From positions 124,001 through 188,000 of the forward strand of contig CALGMR010000009.1 in NCBI GenBank assembly GCA_937958815.1: a stretch of DNA of 64,000 bases, given 5' to 3'. Of the stretch, positions 1 through 9,141 are shown one piece after another. The translations under genes were made by a program, and so were the position numbers. The DNA is from an uncultured Rhizobiaceae group bacterium. GTDB lineage: Bacteria > Pseudomonadota > Alphaproteobacteria > Rhizobiales > Rhizobiaceae. The stretch's first letter is position 1. Every line of letters begins with the position of its first letter. A model generated the notes under the pieces. It saw nothing but the letters and a program-made list of their open reading frames with translations, ran no database searches and was not told the DNA's origin.

Positions 1-589
1 CAGCCCAGCCCATCAGCGCGCCCCATGAAAATGCAAGGCCAAGAACAAATTGCGGCCAATCGGTCACCCGTTTGGCGAATGGATAGCAAGCGACAACAGC
101 AAGAGATGATATAGCGAGAAAGAATGCGAATGTGTTGAAACCGCTATAGTTCAAGCAAAGCGCAAGCAAGCAAAGTAAACCTGCAAAAGCTTGCGCGATC
201 ATGAAAGCCGCTGCCTGTTTTTTAGAAACCCTACCACTTGGAATCGGTCGTGAGGCCGTGCGACTTACTTTTTCATCAATATCAACATCAACAATATCAT
301 TGTAAGTGCAGCCAGCGCCGCGCATGGCAATTGCCCCTGCAAGAAAGGCCGCCCCCCATGTGAGCGCCAATGGCCATCCAAAATCGGCTTCGACATCAAG
401 TCTGGAGCCTGTCCATTGCGATGCAGCCAGAGCCAAGCTCCACCAGCACGGCCACAGCAAAAGCCACCATCCGATTGGGCGATCCCAACGCGCCAGTTGA
501 GCGTAAGGCCAGATGGATTTCGGCAAAAGACGATAGACCCAATTGTCGGGTGTGGCGTCTGCAACGCGATCTGTGTTTGTGTCCGTCAT
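1..589 (-). CDS. ubiA: 4-hydroxybenzoate polyprenyltransferase UbiA (partial, 3' end beyond left edge)
   Basis: Integral membrane prenyltransferase that joins the polyprenyl tail to 4-hydroxybenzoate in ubiquinone synthesis. The frame is open from ATG at 589 to the window edge, about 196 codons, so the C-terminal third is missing. The first Asp-rich motif NDIVDVDIDEKVSRT followed by RPIPSG sits at residues 97-118 and is diagnostic for UbiA; hydrophobic segments flank it. It diverges from purD with 123 bases between the two starts. A long-chain prenyl diphosphate synthase (ispB, 10.9 kb) that would supply its substrate is in the same window. The family call is firm; only the missing end is unknown. 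Confidence 0.93.
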   Translation of the reverse strand, partial: MTDTNTDRVADATPDNWVYRLLPKSIWPYAQLARWDRPIGWWLLLWPCWWSLALAASQWTGSRLDVEADFGWPLALTWGAAFLAGAIAMRGAGCTYNDIVDVDIDEKVSRTASRPIPSGRVSKKQAAAFMIAQAFAGLLCLLALCLNYSGFNTFAFFLAISSLAVVACYPFAKRVTDWPQFVLGLAFSWGALMGWA

Positions 590-712
590 GTCAACCTGAC
601 TTTTGCGCCGCAGATATGCGAACACAAGTGGAAAACCCGCGACAAATTCAGCCGCTCTCGTTTCTCCGTGCTAAACAACCCCAAAACCAATCGCAAGCAC
701 AAGTGAAACCCC

Positions 713-1984
713 ATGAACATTCTTCTCATCGGCTCTGGAGGACGTGAACACGCTCTGGCTTGGAAAATTGCGCAATCGCCGTTGTGTGACACGCTTTTCA
801 TTGCTCCGGGAAATGGCGGCACCCACGACCTTGGCGAACACATTTCGCTGAATGTGGAAGACCATGCGGGTGTGGTTGCCTTGTGCAAATTGCAAAACAT
901 TGAACTGGTTGTTGTGGGCCCAGAAATTCCACTGGTGGATGGTTTGGCCGACCCATTGCGCGAAGCAGGCATTGCTGTGTTTGGCCCCTCAAAACTGGCC
1001 GCTCAGTTGGAAGGTTCAAAAGTCTTCACCAAAGAAGTTTGCGACCGCATGAACATTCCCACCGCTGGATATGGTCACTTCACCAACCACGCAGAAGCCC
1101 GCGCATATGTTGAAGCGCAAGGCGCACCAATTGTCATTAAAGCCGATGGTTTGGCCGCAGGAAAAGGTGTAACCGTCGCTATGACACGAGACGATGCACT
1201 CGCCGCAATTGACGATTGTTTCGACGGCGCCTTTGGCGATGCCGGCGCTGAAGTGGTTGTCGAAGAATTTCTGACGGGGGAAGAAGCCTCGATGTTTTTC
1301 CTGTGCGACGGAACAAACGCCATTCCGTTTGGAACGGCACAAGATCATAAGCGCGTGGGCGACGGCGACACGGGGCCGAACACAGGAGGCATGGGCGCTT
1401 ATTCCCCAGCCCCGGTTTTGGATGATGCCACGCAAAACCGCGTGATGGATGAAATCGTAAAGCCAACATTGAAGGGCATGGCTGACATGGGCGCACCGTT
1501 TTCAGGCGTGCTTTATGCAGGGCTGATGATCGACAATGGCGCGCCAAAACTGATCGAATACAATGTGCGGTTTGGCGATCCTGAATGTCAGGTTTTGATG
1601 ATGCGTTTGGAAAGCGACATCGTCCCCATCTTGCTTGCCTGCGACAAAGGCGGTTTATCCGATGTGCAAGCCCAATGGTCTTCAGACTTTGCTTTAACTG
1701 TTGTTATGGCGGCAAACGGTTATCCGGGAAATTATGAAAAAGGGAGTCAAATCAACGGACTGCCAGTAACTGGTGATAAACAGAATCTTGTGTTTCATGC
1801 GGGAACGCAACGCGTTGAGAAAGTGATTCAAGCGGTCGGGGGCCGCGTATTGAACGTCACCGCTACTGGCCCGAATGCCACTGAAGCGCAGGCGAACGCT
1901 TATAAATTGGTGGATGGCATTGATTGGCCAGAAGGCTTTTGCCGCCGCGACATTGGGTGGCGCGCCGTTGAGCGGGAGAGTTAA
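713..1984 (+). CDS. purD: Phosphoribosylamine-glycine ligase PurD
   Basis: ATP-dependent ligation of glycine to 5-phosphoribosylamine, the second step of purine synthesis, in the cytoplasm. 423 residues is the normal length for single-function PurD. The N-terminus begins with the GSGGREHAL loop, the ATP-grasp region holds the [20 protein letters not shown] signature near residues 210-230, and FGDPECQ follows near 290. The ATG at 713 places the GREHA motif at the usual distance from the start. Divergent from ubiA. Its TAA stop overlaps by three bases the stop of a small minus-strand gene. guaA and guaB for later purine steps are elsewhere in the window. Confidence 0.97.
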   Translation: MNILLIGSGGREHALAWKIAQSPLCDTLFIAPGNGGTHDLGEHISLNVEDHAGVVALCKLQNIELVVVGPEIPLVDGLADPLREAGIAVFGPSKLAAQLEGSKVFTKEVCDRMNIPTAGYGHFTNHAEARAYVEAQGAPIVIKADGLAAGKGVTVAMTRDDALAAIDDCFDGAFGDAGAEVVVEEFLTGEEASMFFLCDGTNAIPFGTAQDHKRVGDGDTGPNTGGMGAYSPAPVLDDATQNRVMDEIVKPTLKGMADMGAPFSGVLYAGLMIDNGAPKLIEYNVRFGDPECQVLMMRLESDIVPILLACDKGGLSDVQAQWSSDFALTVVMAANGYPGNYEKGSQINGLPVTGDKQNLVFHAGTQRVEKVIQAVGGRVLNVTATGPNATEAQANAYKLVDGIDWPEGFCRRDIGWRAVERES

Positions 1985-2178
1985 GCTCCCCCCTGTTTCA
2001 CAAAACCATAGAGCGCCATGGCGATGAAAACACCGAGCAATGGCAGCAAAACAGCATCGAGATATATCACAAGACTAGAAAGCCCAACGGCCGCCAACAC
2101 CCAAACCAGCAGTGGTGTGAAACAGCAGATCGCTGCAATGATCGCGCCGATAATTCCTGTTTTGGTGAGCCTGCTCAT
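1981..2178 (-). CDS. MerF-like small membrane transport protein
   Basis: 65-residue protein with two predicted membrane helices (about residues 8-28 and 35-58). The first helix carries a vicinal cysteine pair, Cys18-Cys19, followed by FTPLLV, and then [15 protein letters not shown]; this pattern is that of MerF, an inner-membrane mercuric ion importer. The second cysteine pair found near the C-terminus of plasmid MerF is absent because the protein ends at 65. No merR, merA, merP or merT is visible nearby. It starts 9 bases after the ytoQ stop and is probably cotranscribed with it. The true cargo, a thiophilic metal or something else, cannot be told from sequence. Confidence 0.7.
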   Translation of the reverse strand: MSRLTKTGIIGAIIAAICCFTPLLVWVLAAVGLSSLVIYLDAVLLPLLGVFIAMALYGFVKQGGA

Positions 2179-2187
2179 GGATACTTT

Positions 2188-2661
2188 TTACGCCTTATCG
2201 GTATAGCCAGCCAACTCGCCGTTGATCACATATTTCAAGATCTCAACCACTTCCGCACTGGTTTTCGTGACAGCGAGCGCCGCTGCATCAACTTCTTTCA
2301 GCGCATGGGCGTGTTCGTCCTGATGCATAATGATTGTGGGGATGCCCAAAGCGGATGCCATGCCCGCATCAAACGCCGCATTCCATTGTTTGTATTTTTC
2401 ACTGAACCGCACCACAACAATATCCGCATCTTGAATGAGCGTGCGGGTGCGAATGGCATTCATTTTAGCACCCTTATTGTCGTGCCAAAATTTGTTCGGC
2501 TCTTCGCCCAAAATAGCGACGCCGCAATCGTCCGACGCTTCGTGATGGGTGACAGCCGACGCAAATGAAACAGCAAGACCAGCCGCCTCAGCACCCGCCG
2601 CAATGTCCTCACGCCAATTGGTGTGAATTTCACCAGACAGATAGATGTTCCAGGTTTTCAT
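2188..2661 (-). CDS. ytoQ: YtoQ family protein
   Basis: 157-residue cytoplasmic protein of the YtoQ family, whose biochemical role is unknown. The start MKTWNIYLSGEIHTNWR and the segments DDCGVAILGEEPNKFWHDNKG and RTRTLIQDADIVVVRF are family hallmarks; the fold resembles nucleoside 2-deoxyribosyltransferase-like Rossmann proteins. The frame stays open upstream to 2766, but those 35 codons are the translation of a dispersed palindrome (encoding DPRIKAEDD), so the ATG at 2661 is chosen. It lies between glyS and the MerF-like gene on the same strand. Confidence 0.85.
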   Translation of the reverse strand: MKTWNIYLSGEIHTNWREDIAAGAEAAGLAVSFASAVTHHEASDDCGVAILGEEPNKFWHDNKGAKMNAIRTRTLIQDADIVVVRFSEKYKQWNAAFDAGMASALGIPTIIMHQDEHAHALKEVDAAALAVTKTSAEVVEILKYVINGELAGYTDKA

Positions 2662-2680
2662 GTCGTTTGTTCCCACTGTG

Positions 2681-2708
2681 TCATCCTCGGCCTTGATCCG
2701 AGGATCCA
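2681..2708. repeat. Dispersed palindromic intergenic repeat
   Basis: The arms atcctcgg (2683-2690) and ccgaggat (2698-2705) are perfect inverted complements around a 7-base loop, between glyS and ytoQ. Palindromes with this sequence, tcatcctcgg...ccgaggatcca, are scattered between genes in many Rhizobiales genomes; recognition is from memory and was not searched. Confidence 0.75.
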
Positions 2709-2722
2709 ATCTGTTGTGCTTT

Positions 2723-5266
2723 CTAGCCTTCAATCTTACTAAAATCAGCCACTGTTCCCGTTGCATCGCGAATACGTTTCATGAGCGCTAAGCGGTTGGC
2801 GCGGACCTTTGTGTCTTCGGCGTTGACCATGACGTTTTCAAAAAATGCATCCACTGGCGCGCGCAATTGTGACAAAAATTCCATCGCCTTTGCGAAGTCT
2901 TCTTTTTCGATGGCTTGGGTGGCGAAGTTTTCGGCTTCTTCGAGGGAATCGAACAAAGCGCGTTCTTCATCGGTTTCGAACAGATCAGCAGAAATCGCAT
3001 CTGCCACTTCCGTTTTCTTCTTCTCTTCCGCCGCAAGAATATTGGCCGCACGTTTTGTGCCCGCCAAAAGGTTCTTACCGTCATCGGTGCTCAAGAAAGA
3101 CCCCAACGCTTCAACGCGGCGGGTGATCATGAGGAGATCGTCATTGCTAGCTCCCATTCTTCCCCCTTGTGGGGGAGATGTCGTCGCCGACGACAGAGGG
3201 GGGGAAGCGGCGGACGCATTTTTTTGATCGAGTGCGGGGGAAGTCCCCCCCTCTGTCTGCTGTGCAGACATCTCCCCCACAAGGGGGGAGAGAGGAGAAC
3301 CTTCAGAACTTTGTGACAACACTGCATCGATAAGATCGTGACGTGCGCCTTGGTCACGAAGATAGACTTTTAGACGATCGTGGAAGAATGAGAGAAGGTC
3401 GGAAACAATAGAATTGGGAGCAGGGAACCGATCTAAAATTTCTTCGGTTTGATAATTGCTCGAAGCAGCTATCGCAGTTGCAGGGTTTGAATTCCCGTCT
3501 AATCCAACCACGATAGCCTCGGCATCTAGATTGAACTTAAAGTCGTGGTCGGAAACTACTTCGTCTACCATTACCGACAGGTATTCCATTTGATGATTGT
3601 TGAGCCTCAAACATACATACACCGGCCAAAGCGGGTGAGCTGATCGTTGTTGAGATTTAAGGTGTCTAATAATTGCGCGAAGTATCCAGTTTTGTAAATT
3701 TATTTGAATTGAATTTTCTTGCAACAATCTGGTGACCGCCAAAGCAGCTCGTCTGAGCGCATAGGGGTCTTTGCTGCCTGTTGGTTTTTCGTCGATGGCC
3801 CAGAAGCCAACGAGCGTATCCAGCTTGTCTGCCAGTGCAACGGCGACCGCGACGGGATCGGTTGGTACGTCGTCGGATGGGCCTTGGGGTTTCCAGTGTT
3901 CTTCGGCGGTCAAAGCGACGCTTGCGTCTTCGCCTGCCCGTTCCGCATAACGTTTGCCCATGAGGCCCTGGAGCTCGGGGAACTCATAGACCATGGCGCT
4001 GTTGAGATCGGCTTTGCAGATTTCAGCAGCGCGTTTGGCTCTTTCTTTTATCCCCTTCGCGGCTTCGCCGCTCAACGCCTCTTGGCCAGGATCAGCCCCA
4101 ACGACAGGTGCCAGCTCTTCCGCCAATGCCATAATGCGTTGCACGCGTTCGCCTTGGGTGCCGAGTTTTGCATGGAAGGTGACTTGGTTCAGTTTTTCCA
4201 ACCACGGTGCAAAGCCATCTGTCTTGATGGCATGAAGGTCTGTTTCCCAGAAGAATTTTGCATCGCCCAAACGCGCATTCACGACCTTGGCGTTGCCGTG
4301 AGCGATTTCTTTGCCGCCATCCGTGGCTTCAATATTCGCGACGAGCAGAAAATTGTTCGACAGTGACCCGTCACCCAAAGCGCCCTTGCGCAGCACAAAG
4401 CACTTTTGGTTTTCCTTGATGGTCAGGCGAATGACTTCTGGGGGAATGTCGAGAAAAGCTTCGTCAAACTCGCCCATGATCGCCACAGGCCATTCGACCA
4501 GATTGCCCACTTCTTCCAGCAGCGCTTCGTCTTCCACCAATTCCAGACCTTTTGCGAAGGCGAGGTTTTTGGCGTCATTCTTGATGATGTCTTTGCGGCG
4601 CTCGGCGTCCAGCACGACTTTGGCCTTTTCCAGCGCGGAGACATAATCATCAAAACGGCGCACTGTTATCGCATCAGGCGCATGGAAGCGGTGACCGTAA
4701 GTCACGTTGCCAGCTTTAAGGCCGCCCACCTCAAATGGCACGACCACGGGTTCTTCAGTTTCAGGGCCAAAAGTGCAGATGATAGATTGCAGCGGACGCA
4801 CCCATTTCATGCTGCCAGCTTCGCGAGATTTTTCGCCCCAGCGCATGGATTTAGGCCATGGAAAATTTTGAATGATCGCAGGCATAGCATCCGCGATGAT
4901 CTCTTCTGCTGCTCGACCCGGTTTGTTGATCACCGCAACCAGAAACTCGCCCTTCTTTGGGTCGGTGCGCGTTTCTGCTTCTTCAACAGAACTCAATCCT
5001 GCGCCACGCAAAAAACCTTCTATCGCTTTTTCAGGCGCATCCACGCGTGGGCCTTTGCGCTCTTCCTTCACGTCGGCGGAGCGGGCTGTGAGACCACGCA
5101 AATCCAATGTCAAACGACGCGGTGTCCAATACTCTTTCGCGCCCTCGTAAGTCAGGCCAGCCTCTACCAAAGCATCGGTGACAAGCTTCTTCAAATCGCC
5201 AGCAGCTTTTCTTTGCATACGGGCGGGAATTTCTTCGGAGCGAAGTTCGAGTAATAGGTCTGGCAT
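2723..5266 (-). CDS. glyS: Glycine-tRNA ligase beta subunit GlyS, with in-frame insertions
   Basis: Beta chain of the heterotetrameric glycyl-tRNA synthetase; it carries tRNA recognition and partners GlyQ. The start [18 protein letters not shown] and the end [11 protein letters not shown] are typical. At 847 residues it is about 120-150 longer than usual rhizobial GlyS. Two regions explain this. Residues about 517-615 (bases about 3420-3715) replace a short linker before [21 protein letters not shown] and look unrelated to the family. Residues about 655-705 (bases 3155-3297) are the translation of two facing palindromic repeats, containing [15 protein letters not shown]. The frame is intact through both, and the C-terminal domain after them is well conserved, so the gene is probably functional. 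Confidence 0.95.
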   Translation of the reverse strand: MPDLLLELRSEEIPARMQRKAAGDLKKLVTDALVEAGLTYEGAKEYWTPRRLTLDLRGLTARSADVKEERKGPRVDAPEKAIEGFLRGAGLSSVEEAETRTDPKKGEFLVAVINKPGRAAEEIIADAMPAIIQNFPWPKSMRWGEKSREAGSMKWVRPLQSIICTFGPETEEPVVVPFEVGGLKAGNVTYGHRFHAPDAITVRRFDDYVSALEKAKVVLDAERRKDIIKNDAKNLAFAKGLELVEDEALLEEVGNLVEWPVAIMGEFDEAFLDIPPEVIRLTIKENQKCFVLRKGALGDGSLSNNFLLVANIEATDGGKEIAHGNAKVVNARLGDAKFFWETDLHAIKTDGFAPWLEKLNQVTFHAKLGTQGERVQRIMALAEELAPVVGADPGQEALSGEAAKGIKERAKRAAEICKADLNSAMVYEFPELQGLMGKRYAERAGEDASVALTAEEHWKPQGPSDDVPTDPVAVAVALADKLDTLVGFWAIDEKPTGSKDPYALRRAALAVTRLLQENSIQINLQNWILRAIIRHLKSQQRSAHPLWPVYVCLRLNNHQMEYLSVMVDEVVSDHDFKFNLDAEAIVVGLDGNSNPATAIAASSNYQTEEILDRFPAPNSIVSDLLSFFHDRLKVYLRDQGARHDLIDAVLSQSSEGSPLSPLVGEMSAQQTEGGTSPALDQKNASAASPPLSSATTSPPQGGRMGASNDDLLMITRRVEALGSFLSTDDGKNLLAGTKRAANILAAEEKKKTEVADAISADLFETDEERALFDSLEEAENFATQAIEKEDFAKAMEFLSQLRAPVDAFFENVMVNAEDTKVRANRLALMKRIRDATGTVADFSKIEG
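3155..3211 (+). repeat. Palindromic repeat copy A inside glyS
   Basis: Contains cttgtgggggagatgtcg and, after a short inverted core (gtcgtcgccgacgac), cagagggggggaag. It matches copy B (3234-3297) in inverted orientation, sharing ccccttgtgggggagatgtc and gacagaggggggg. The end segments cttccccc and gggggaag are complementary, so it can fold as a hairpin. It is inserted in the glyS reading frame without breaking it. Confidence 0.85.
3234..3297 (-). repeat. Palindromic repeat copy B inside glyS, inverted relative to copy A
   Basis: Reverse-complement copy of 3155-3211 with an inner core gtctgctgtgcagac and outer arms ccccc/ggggg. Translated in the glyS frame it gives a peptide with [15 protein letters not shown], a string often seen where such rhizobial repeats invade genes. 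About 22 bases separate the two copies. Confidence 0.85.
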
Positions 5267-5356
5267 GGGACGATCTAAGCAGGGTGTTTATATGCGCTGC
5301 TCATACCAAGACACTGCTCTGTTGTCATGCGGCACATCGAAAAAAGAACTGCCAAC

Positions 5357-5590
5357 TTATTTATGGCTGCCATCGCAAAGCGGTGCATTGCCCGTGGCTT
5401 TGCATGTGCAGAAGAACTTGCGGCCATCTTCCTCAGCAGTCCATTTCATGGGTGCAAACTCACTCCCCTTGTGGCTGCCATCGCAAAACGGCTGGTTGGA
5501 CGATTGCCCGCAGGTGCACCAAAAATAAGATTTTCCCGCTTCCACTTCAACGGGAATTGGCGCATCACCTGCGCGTTTTGGATCTGACAT
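5357..5590 (-). CDS. Double CDGSH iron-sulfur domain protein
   Basis: 77-residue soluble protein with two CDGSH zinc-finger-like motifs, each binding a [2Fe-2S] cluster through three Cys and one His. The motifs are CTCGQSSNQPFCDGSH and CTCKATGNAPLCDGSH. Upstream in-frame codons exist to 5656, but a GGAGGG Shine-Dalgarno at about 5598-5603 points to ATG 5590. It lies between a VOC protein gene and glyS on the same strand. CDGSH proteins are redox or cluster-transfer proteins; the partner here is unknown. Confidence 0.88.
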   Translation of the reverse strand: MSDPKRAGDAPIPVEVEAGKSYFWCTCGQSSNQPFCDGSHKGSEFAPMKWTAEEDGRKFFCTCKATGNAPLCDGSHK

Positions 5591-5656
5591 TATGAAACCC
5601 TCCAGAAAGTTGTTTGTTGGAGCATGCCGATCAAGCCCTCCTGCAGTCAATATCAA

Positions 5657-6031
5657 TTACGAGTTCGGTGGGGTCATCCACCCAAGCACGGCACCGTTTG
5701 CATCTTGCACAATCGCAATGCGCCCCGCTGGTGTGTCAAATGGCTCGCGACGCAAGGTGCCACCTTCTGCTTTAATTTTAGCAATCGATGCATCCAAATC
5801 GTCAACAGCAATGTAGGAAAACCAATGTTCAGGAAGCCCTTCGAACATGGGATCGTCCATGGTGAAAATGCCAGCCACCATGTCATCCCCCTGTTTGCAG
5901 ATGTAATAGGTGCGGCCCTCCGGCATGGGCATCGCGTCAAATGTCCAACCCACAGTCTTGCCATAAAATTCCATGGCAGATTTTGCGTTGCGGGTGTTCA
6001 ACTCATTCCAGTGAAAATGTCCGTGTGGCAT
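5657..6031 (-). CDS. VOC (glyoxalase/dioxygenase fold) family protein
   Basis: 124-residue protein made of one vicinal-oxygen-chelate unit. It begins MPHGHFHWNELNTRN and includes AMEFYGKTVGWTF, HWFSYIAVDDLDASI and a C-terminal GAVLGWM strand, the pattern of small VOC proteins annotated as glyoxalase or bleomycin-resistance related. His7 and Glu9 in the first strand are candidate metal ligands. The substrate cannot be inferred. It sits between glyQ and the CDGSH gene and is probably part of the glyQ-glyS transcript. Confidence 0.85.
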   Translation of the reverse strand: MPHGHFHWNELNTRNAKSAMEFYGKTVGWTFDAMPMPEGRTYYICKQGDDMVAGIFTMDDPMFEGLPEHWFSYIAVDDLDASIAKIKAEGGTLRREPFDTPAGRIAIVQDANGAVLGWMTPPNS

Positions 6032-6101
6032 ACTCTTTCTCCCATAGTTTTGCGATGGGACGACCCTATCACACTTGGGCGCAAAAATCTGTCAGCAGAG
6101 G

Positions 6102-7031
6102 TTAAGCCTCAGCCAAAGCACCGCCAGCTTCTGTTTTTAAGAAGGCTTCACCGCAGGCTTTAGAGAGATCACGCACGCGTCCGATGTAGTTTTGACGTTC
6201 AGTGACCGAAATCACGCCGCGAGCATCCAGCAGATTGAACACATGGCTTGCTTTGATACATTGGTCATAAGCGGGATGCGCCATGATGATTTCGCGGTCT
6301 TTTTTCGGGTCGATTGCGTCGGCATCGAGAATGCGTTTGCACTCCTCCTCGGCATCTTCGAAATGTTTCAGCAATGTGTCTGTGTCGGCAATATCGAAAT
6401 TCCAGCGGGAGTACTCGCGCTCAGTCTGTTGGAACACTTCTCCATAGGTGACCTTATTGTTGTCAGACCCACCGTTGAAGTTGAGGTCGTAAACATCGTC
6501 TACACCTTGCACATACATGGCGAGACGTTCGAGACCGTACGTCAATTCGCCGGATACTGGTGAACATTCCTGACCGCAGATTTGTTGGAAATAGGTGAAC
6601 TGGGACACTTCCATTCCGTCACACCACACTTCCCAACCAAGCCCCCACGCCCCAAGCGTTGGACTTTCCCAGTCGTCTTCTACAAAGCGAATGTCGTGAA
6701 GGTCTGGATCAATGCCAATGGCGCGCAGCGAACCAAGATACAATTCCTGCAAGTCTGGTGGCGATGGCTTCAGCAAGACCTGATATTGATAATAGTGTTG
6801 TAAGCGGTTTGGGTTTTCCCCGTAACGACCATCAGTTGGGCGACGACTTGGCTGAACATAAGCAGCGTTCCACGGCTTTGGGCCAAGCGCGCGCAAAGTG
6901 GTTGCAGGGTGAAATGTCCCTGCCCCAACTTCCATATCGTAGGGTTGCAGGATCACACAACCATAGTCGGCCCAATATTCATGCAATGTGAGAATAAGGC
7001 CTTGAAAGGAATTTTTAGGGTCGTGTGCCAT
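6102..7031 (-). CDS. glyQ: Glycine-tRNA ligase alpha subunit GlyQ
   Basis: Catalytic alpha chain of the alpha2-beta2 glycyl-tRNA synthetase, a class II enzyme that activates glycine. 309 residues is the family length. [19 protein letters not shown] at the N-terminus, the [16 protein letters not shown] stretch, and [19 protein letters not shown] are characteristic. The ATG at 7031 gives the usual N-terminus. Unlike the common direct glyQ-glyS order, two small genes (VOC and CDGSH proteins) lie between the subunits here. Confidence 0.97.
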   Translation of the reverse strand: MAHDPKNSFQGLILTLHEYWADYGCVILQPYDMEVGAGTFHPATTLRALGPKPWNAAYVQPSRRPTDGRYGENPNRLQHYYQYQVLLKPSPPDLQELYLGSLRAIGIDPDLHDIRFVEDDWESPTLGAWGLGWEVWCDGMEVSQFTYFQQICGQECSPVSGELTYGLERLAMYVQGVDDVYDLNFNGGSDNNKVTYGEVFQQTEREYSRWNFDIADTDTLLKHFEDAEEECKRILDADAIDPKKDREIIMAHPAYDQCIKASHVFNLLDARGVISVTERQNYIGRVRDLSKACGEAFLKTEAGGALAEA

Positions 7032-7191
7032 TAGCTTCGCGTGTCACGTTTTTTATAGATCTGCTGCGACAGGTGCCACGCTGTTTGCCTAGGGTCAAGA
7101 CAAACAACAAGCACAGAAATAAGGGATGTACTCCGGCTAGAGAATGCGAATGTAAAATTCGCCAGGCCAACTCACCGGGTCACAATTGGAG

Positions 7192-7374
7192 CTACTCCTT
7201 AGGACGGTACACACCCGTCTTGGGGTCTTTTTCCAATTCGGTGAGGTTTTCGGGTTTGGCGGCTTCGGCCGCCTTTCGCTCTTCTTCTTTGATTGCAGCC
7301 ATGTGCTTGCGCAACGAAGAATAGGCATAAACACCAACGGCACCCAATGCTGCTGCAGCTACGAATTGTATCAT
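7192..7374 (-). CDS. Small single-pass membrane protein, function unknown
   Basis: About 60 residues: one N-terminal membrane helix (IQFVAAAALGAVGVYAYS), then a charged Lys/Glu/Ala-rich segment that looks helical, ending DPKTGVYRPKE. I do not recognise a named family. A strong GGGGAGGGG purine run lies just before two adjacent ATGs at 7377 and 7374; the second has the better spacing. The frame is also open to 7419, overlapping the end of the peptidase gene, so a longer form is possible. It is positioned between the S49 peptidase and glyQ on the same strand. Confidence 0.65.
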   Translation of the reverse strand: MIQFVAAAALGAVGVYAYSSLRKHMAAIKEEERKAAEAAKPENLTELEKDPKTGVYRPKE

Positions 7375-7397
7375 CATCCCCTCCCCAAATATGCCTG

Positions 7398-8273
7398 TTA
7401 AAGTCCCAATCGAGACCAAAGAGCGCGTTCTTCGGCAACCGACACCAAGCCTTCAGTTGCATGTGCTGCAATGTCACTAGCAGCGCTTTGCGACAAAAGA
7501 GAGACGCCGGAGGCAGAACGACGCCCAAACAGCCCTTTTTTGGCTTCGATCAATTCGAGTTTGGTTTTCTCGCCATAGCGTTGTTTCAGCGTTGAGCGCA
7601 CATCGCCGATGGCGTCGACCAGTCCAAGTTCCTTGCCCTTTATGCCGGTCCAGAACATGCCGGTGAACAAGTCTTTATTGTCGGCCAAACGGTCTCCGCG
7701 GCTTTCTTTCACCAAATTTATAAACACATCATGGATTTCCAATTGCAGCTCTTTCAACCGCGCAATATCTTCCTTTTTCTCGGGCATAAAAGGATCAAGT
7801 ACGCTTTTGTTTTGCCCTGCAGTGTAGACACGGCGTTTCACGCCAACTTTCTTTATGGCGTCCACAAAACCAAAGCTTGAAGACACTACTCCGATGGACC
7901 CAACAATGCTGGAAGGGTCAACTGTGATGTCATCTCCTGCACAAGCGATCATATAACCGCCCGATGCTGCTGCATCTTCCACGAAGACGTGAACCTTCTT
8001 TTTCTTTTCTTCGGCAAGATCTCGAATGCGCTGATAAATCAGACGCGACTGTACAGGCGATCCACCTGGTGAATTCACCACAATCGCCACAGCGGGCGCA
8101 TTTTTATCGTCAAACGCTCGTTCCAGTATTGTCGCACACGAAGCGATGTTGAGGGCAGGTCGGAACTGTGAGCCACCCGACATGATTGCACCGGAGAGTT
8201 TGACCACCGGAATGGTGACACCGGTTTTGCGAAATTTTGCGGGGACAAGTTTTTTGAAAAGGGATTTCAACAC
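7398..8273 (-). CDS. S49 family serine peptidase (SppA/SohB-like)
   Basis: 291-residue protein of the signal peptide peptidase A family, which cleaves within or near membranes using a Ser-Lys dyad. Ser104 in EDAAASGGYMIA is the likely nucleophile and Lys156 in AGQNKSVLDPF the base; their 52-residue spacing matches that of known bacterial SppA. NSPGGSPVQS near residue 70 is the conserved substrate loop. No clear membrane anchor is seen at the N-terminus, so it may be cytoplasmic or peripheral. The start is GTG at 8273; no better ATG exists upstream in frame. Confidence 0.9.
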   Translation of the reverse strand: MLKSLFKKLVPAKFRKTGVTIPVVKLSGAIMSGGSQFRPALNIASCATILERAFDDKNAPAVAIVVNSPGGSPVQSRLIYQRIRDLAEEKKKKVHVFVEDAAASGGYMIACAGDDITVDPSSIVGSIGVVSSSFGFVDAIKKVGVKRRVYTAGQNKSVLDPFMPEKKEDIARLKELQLEIHDVFINLVKESRGDRLADNKDLFTGMFWTGIKGKELGLVDAIGDVRSTLKQRYGEKTKLELIEAKKGLFGRRSASGVSLLSQSAASDIAAHATEGLVSVAEERALWSRLGL

Positions 8274-8343
8274 TCTAACTTTCTGAAGGCGGATTTCGAT
8301 ATTTGTTTCAAAGTGTGGTTTTCATCGCCAATTTCAACCAGCT

Positions 8344-9141
8344 TTACAATTCTAAACATGCCCGCCCACGGGATATTTCTTCCATCTGCATCGACATATC
8401 ATGGGCATCATCAGTTGTAGGAAGGTCGCGCATGGGTATGGGAGGCAAAATTTGCAGCGGAGCCTTGCCGCCTTTTACAGCGCGAACCAACATTAAAAAT
8501 GCAGGAGCCTTTGATGTAGCTTGAACAGGTTTGATCTTCACACTGCCAAACCGCCCCTCCAAGACCACAAGCAGTTCCGGCAAGTTTTCTGGGCGCATAA
8601 TCAGAGTCAACTCTGCTTTGTGCTTGGCGATATATGAAGCCGTTTTGACCCATTTCAAAAGCGTATCACCTTCCAAAACATGCGCTTGCGCCTTTTCTTC
8701 CATCGGCGAGACCTGATGGTTTTGATCATTGTATGGCGGGTTGGACACGATGTGATCGTAAGTGTTGGCCAGCAACCCACTGTCCTGACGTTCATCACCA
8801 GATACAGTTATGTCAGCTTGCTCTACGCTCACCCGATCTTTCAAATGAGCGTTTTGCGAAAGGTCCAATGATTGACGGGTATAGTTCACACATTTTGGAT
8901 TGAGTTCGAACAAATCAACATGAACATCCAAACAACGTTGTGCGATGGCCATTCCAACAACACCGCATCCAGAACCTAGATCCGCTAGTCGTCCACGTGC
9001 ATTTTCGGAAATTGTTGCCGCAAGCAAAACGGCATCCAGACCCGAGCGATGGTTTCCCTTTTGCGGTTGAACGGCAAAAAAACTATTGTCCAAAAAACCG
9101 TCAATGGAGGTTTCGGTGTTGATAGAACTGTTGAATTTCAT
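8344..9141 (-). CDS. tRNA1(Val) adenine-37 N6-methyltransferase-like protein (TrmN6 family)
   Basis: About 265-residue SAM-dependent methyltransferase. LADLGSGCGVVGMAIAQ is SAM motif I, and VSNPPYND is the NPPY catalytic motif of amino-group methylases acting on adenine. The layout matches the TrmN6 family (COG4123), which methylates A37 of tRNA1(Val) in E. coli; whether the same tRNA is used here is inferred. The ATG at 9141 shares one base with the TGA stop of the DUF2007 gene upstream, suggesting coupled translation. Confidence 0.85.
   Translation of the reverse strand: MKFNSSINTETSIDGFLDNSFFAVQPQKGNHRSGLDAVLLAATISENARGRLADLGSGCGVVGMAIAQRCLDVHVDLFELNPKCVNYTRQSLDLSQNAHLKDRVSVEQADITVSGDERQDSGLLANTYDHIVSNPPYNDQNHQVSPMEEKAQAHVLEGDTLLKWVKTASYIAKHKAELTLIMRPENLPELLVVLEGRFGSVKIKPVQATSKAPAFLMLVRAVKGGKAPLQILPPIPMRDLPTTDDAHDMSMQMEEISRGRACLEL

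Noticed and set aside
1981..2661. A mercury resistance operon
   Set aside because: Only a MerF-like protein is present; no MerR, MerA, MerP or MerT is seen within the neighbouring genes.
2723..5266. glyS as a pseudogene because of its insertions
   Set aside because: The frame is unbroken over 847 codons and the C-terminal domain after the insertions is well conserved.
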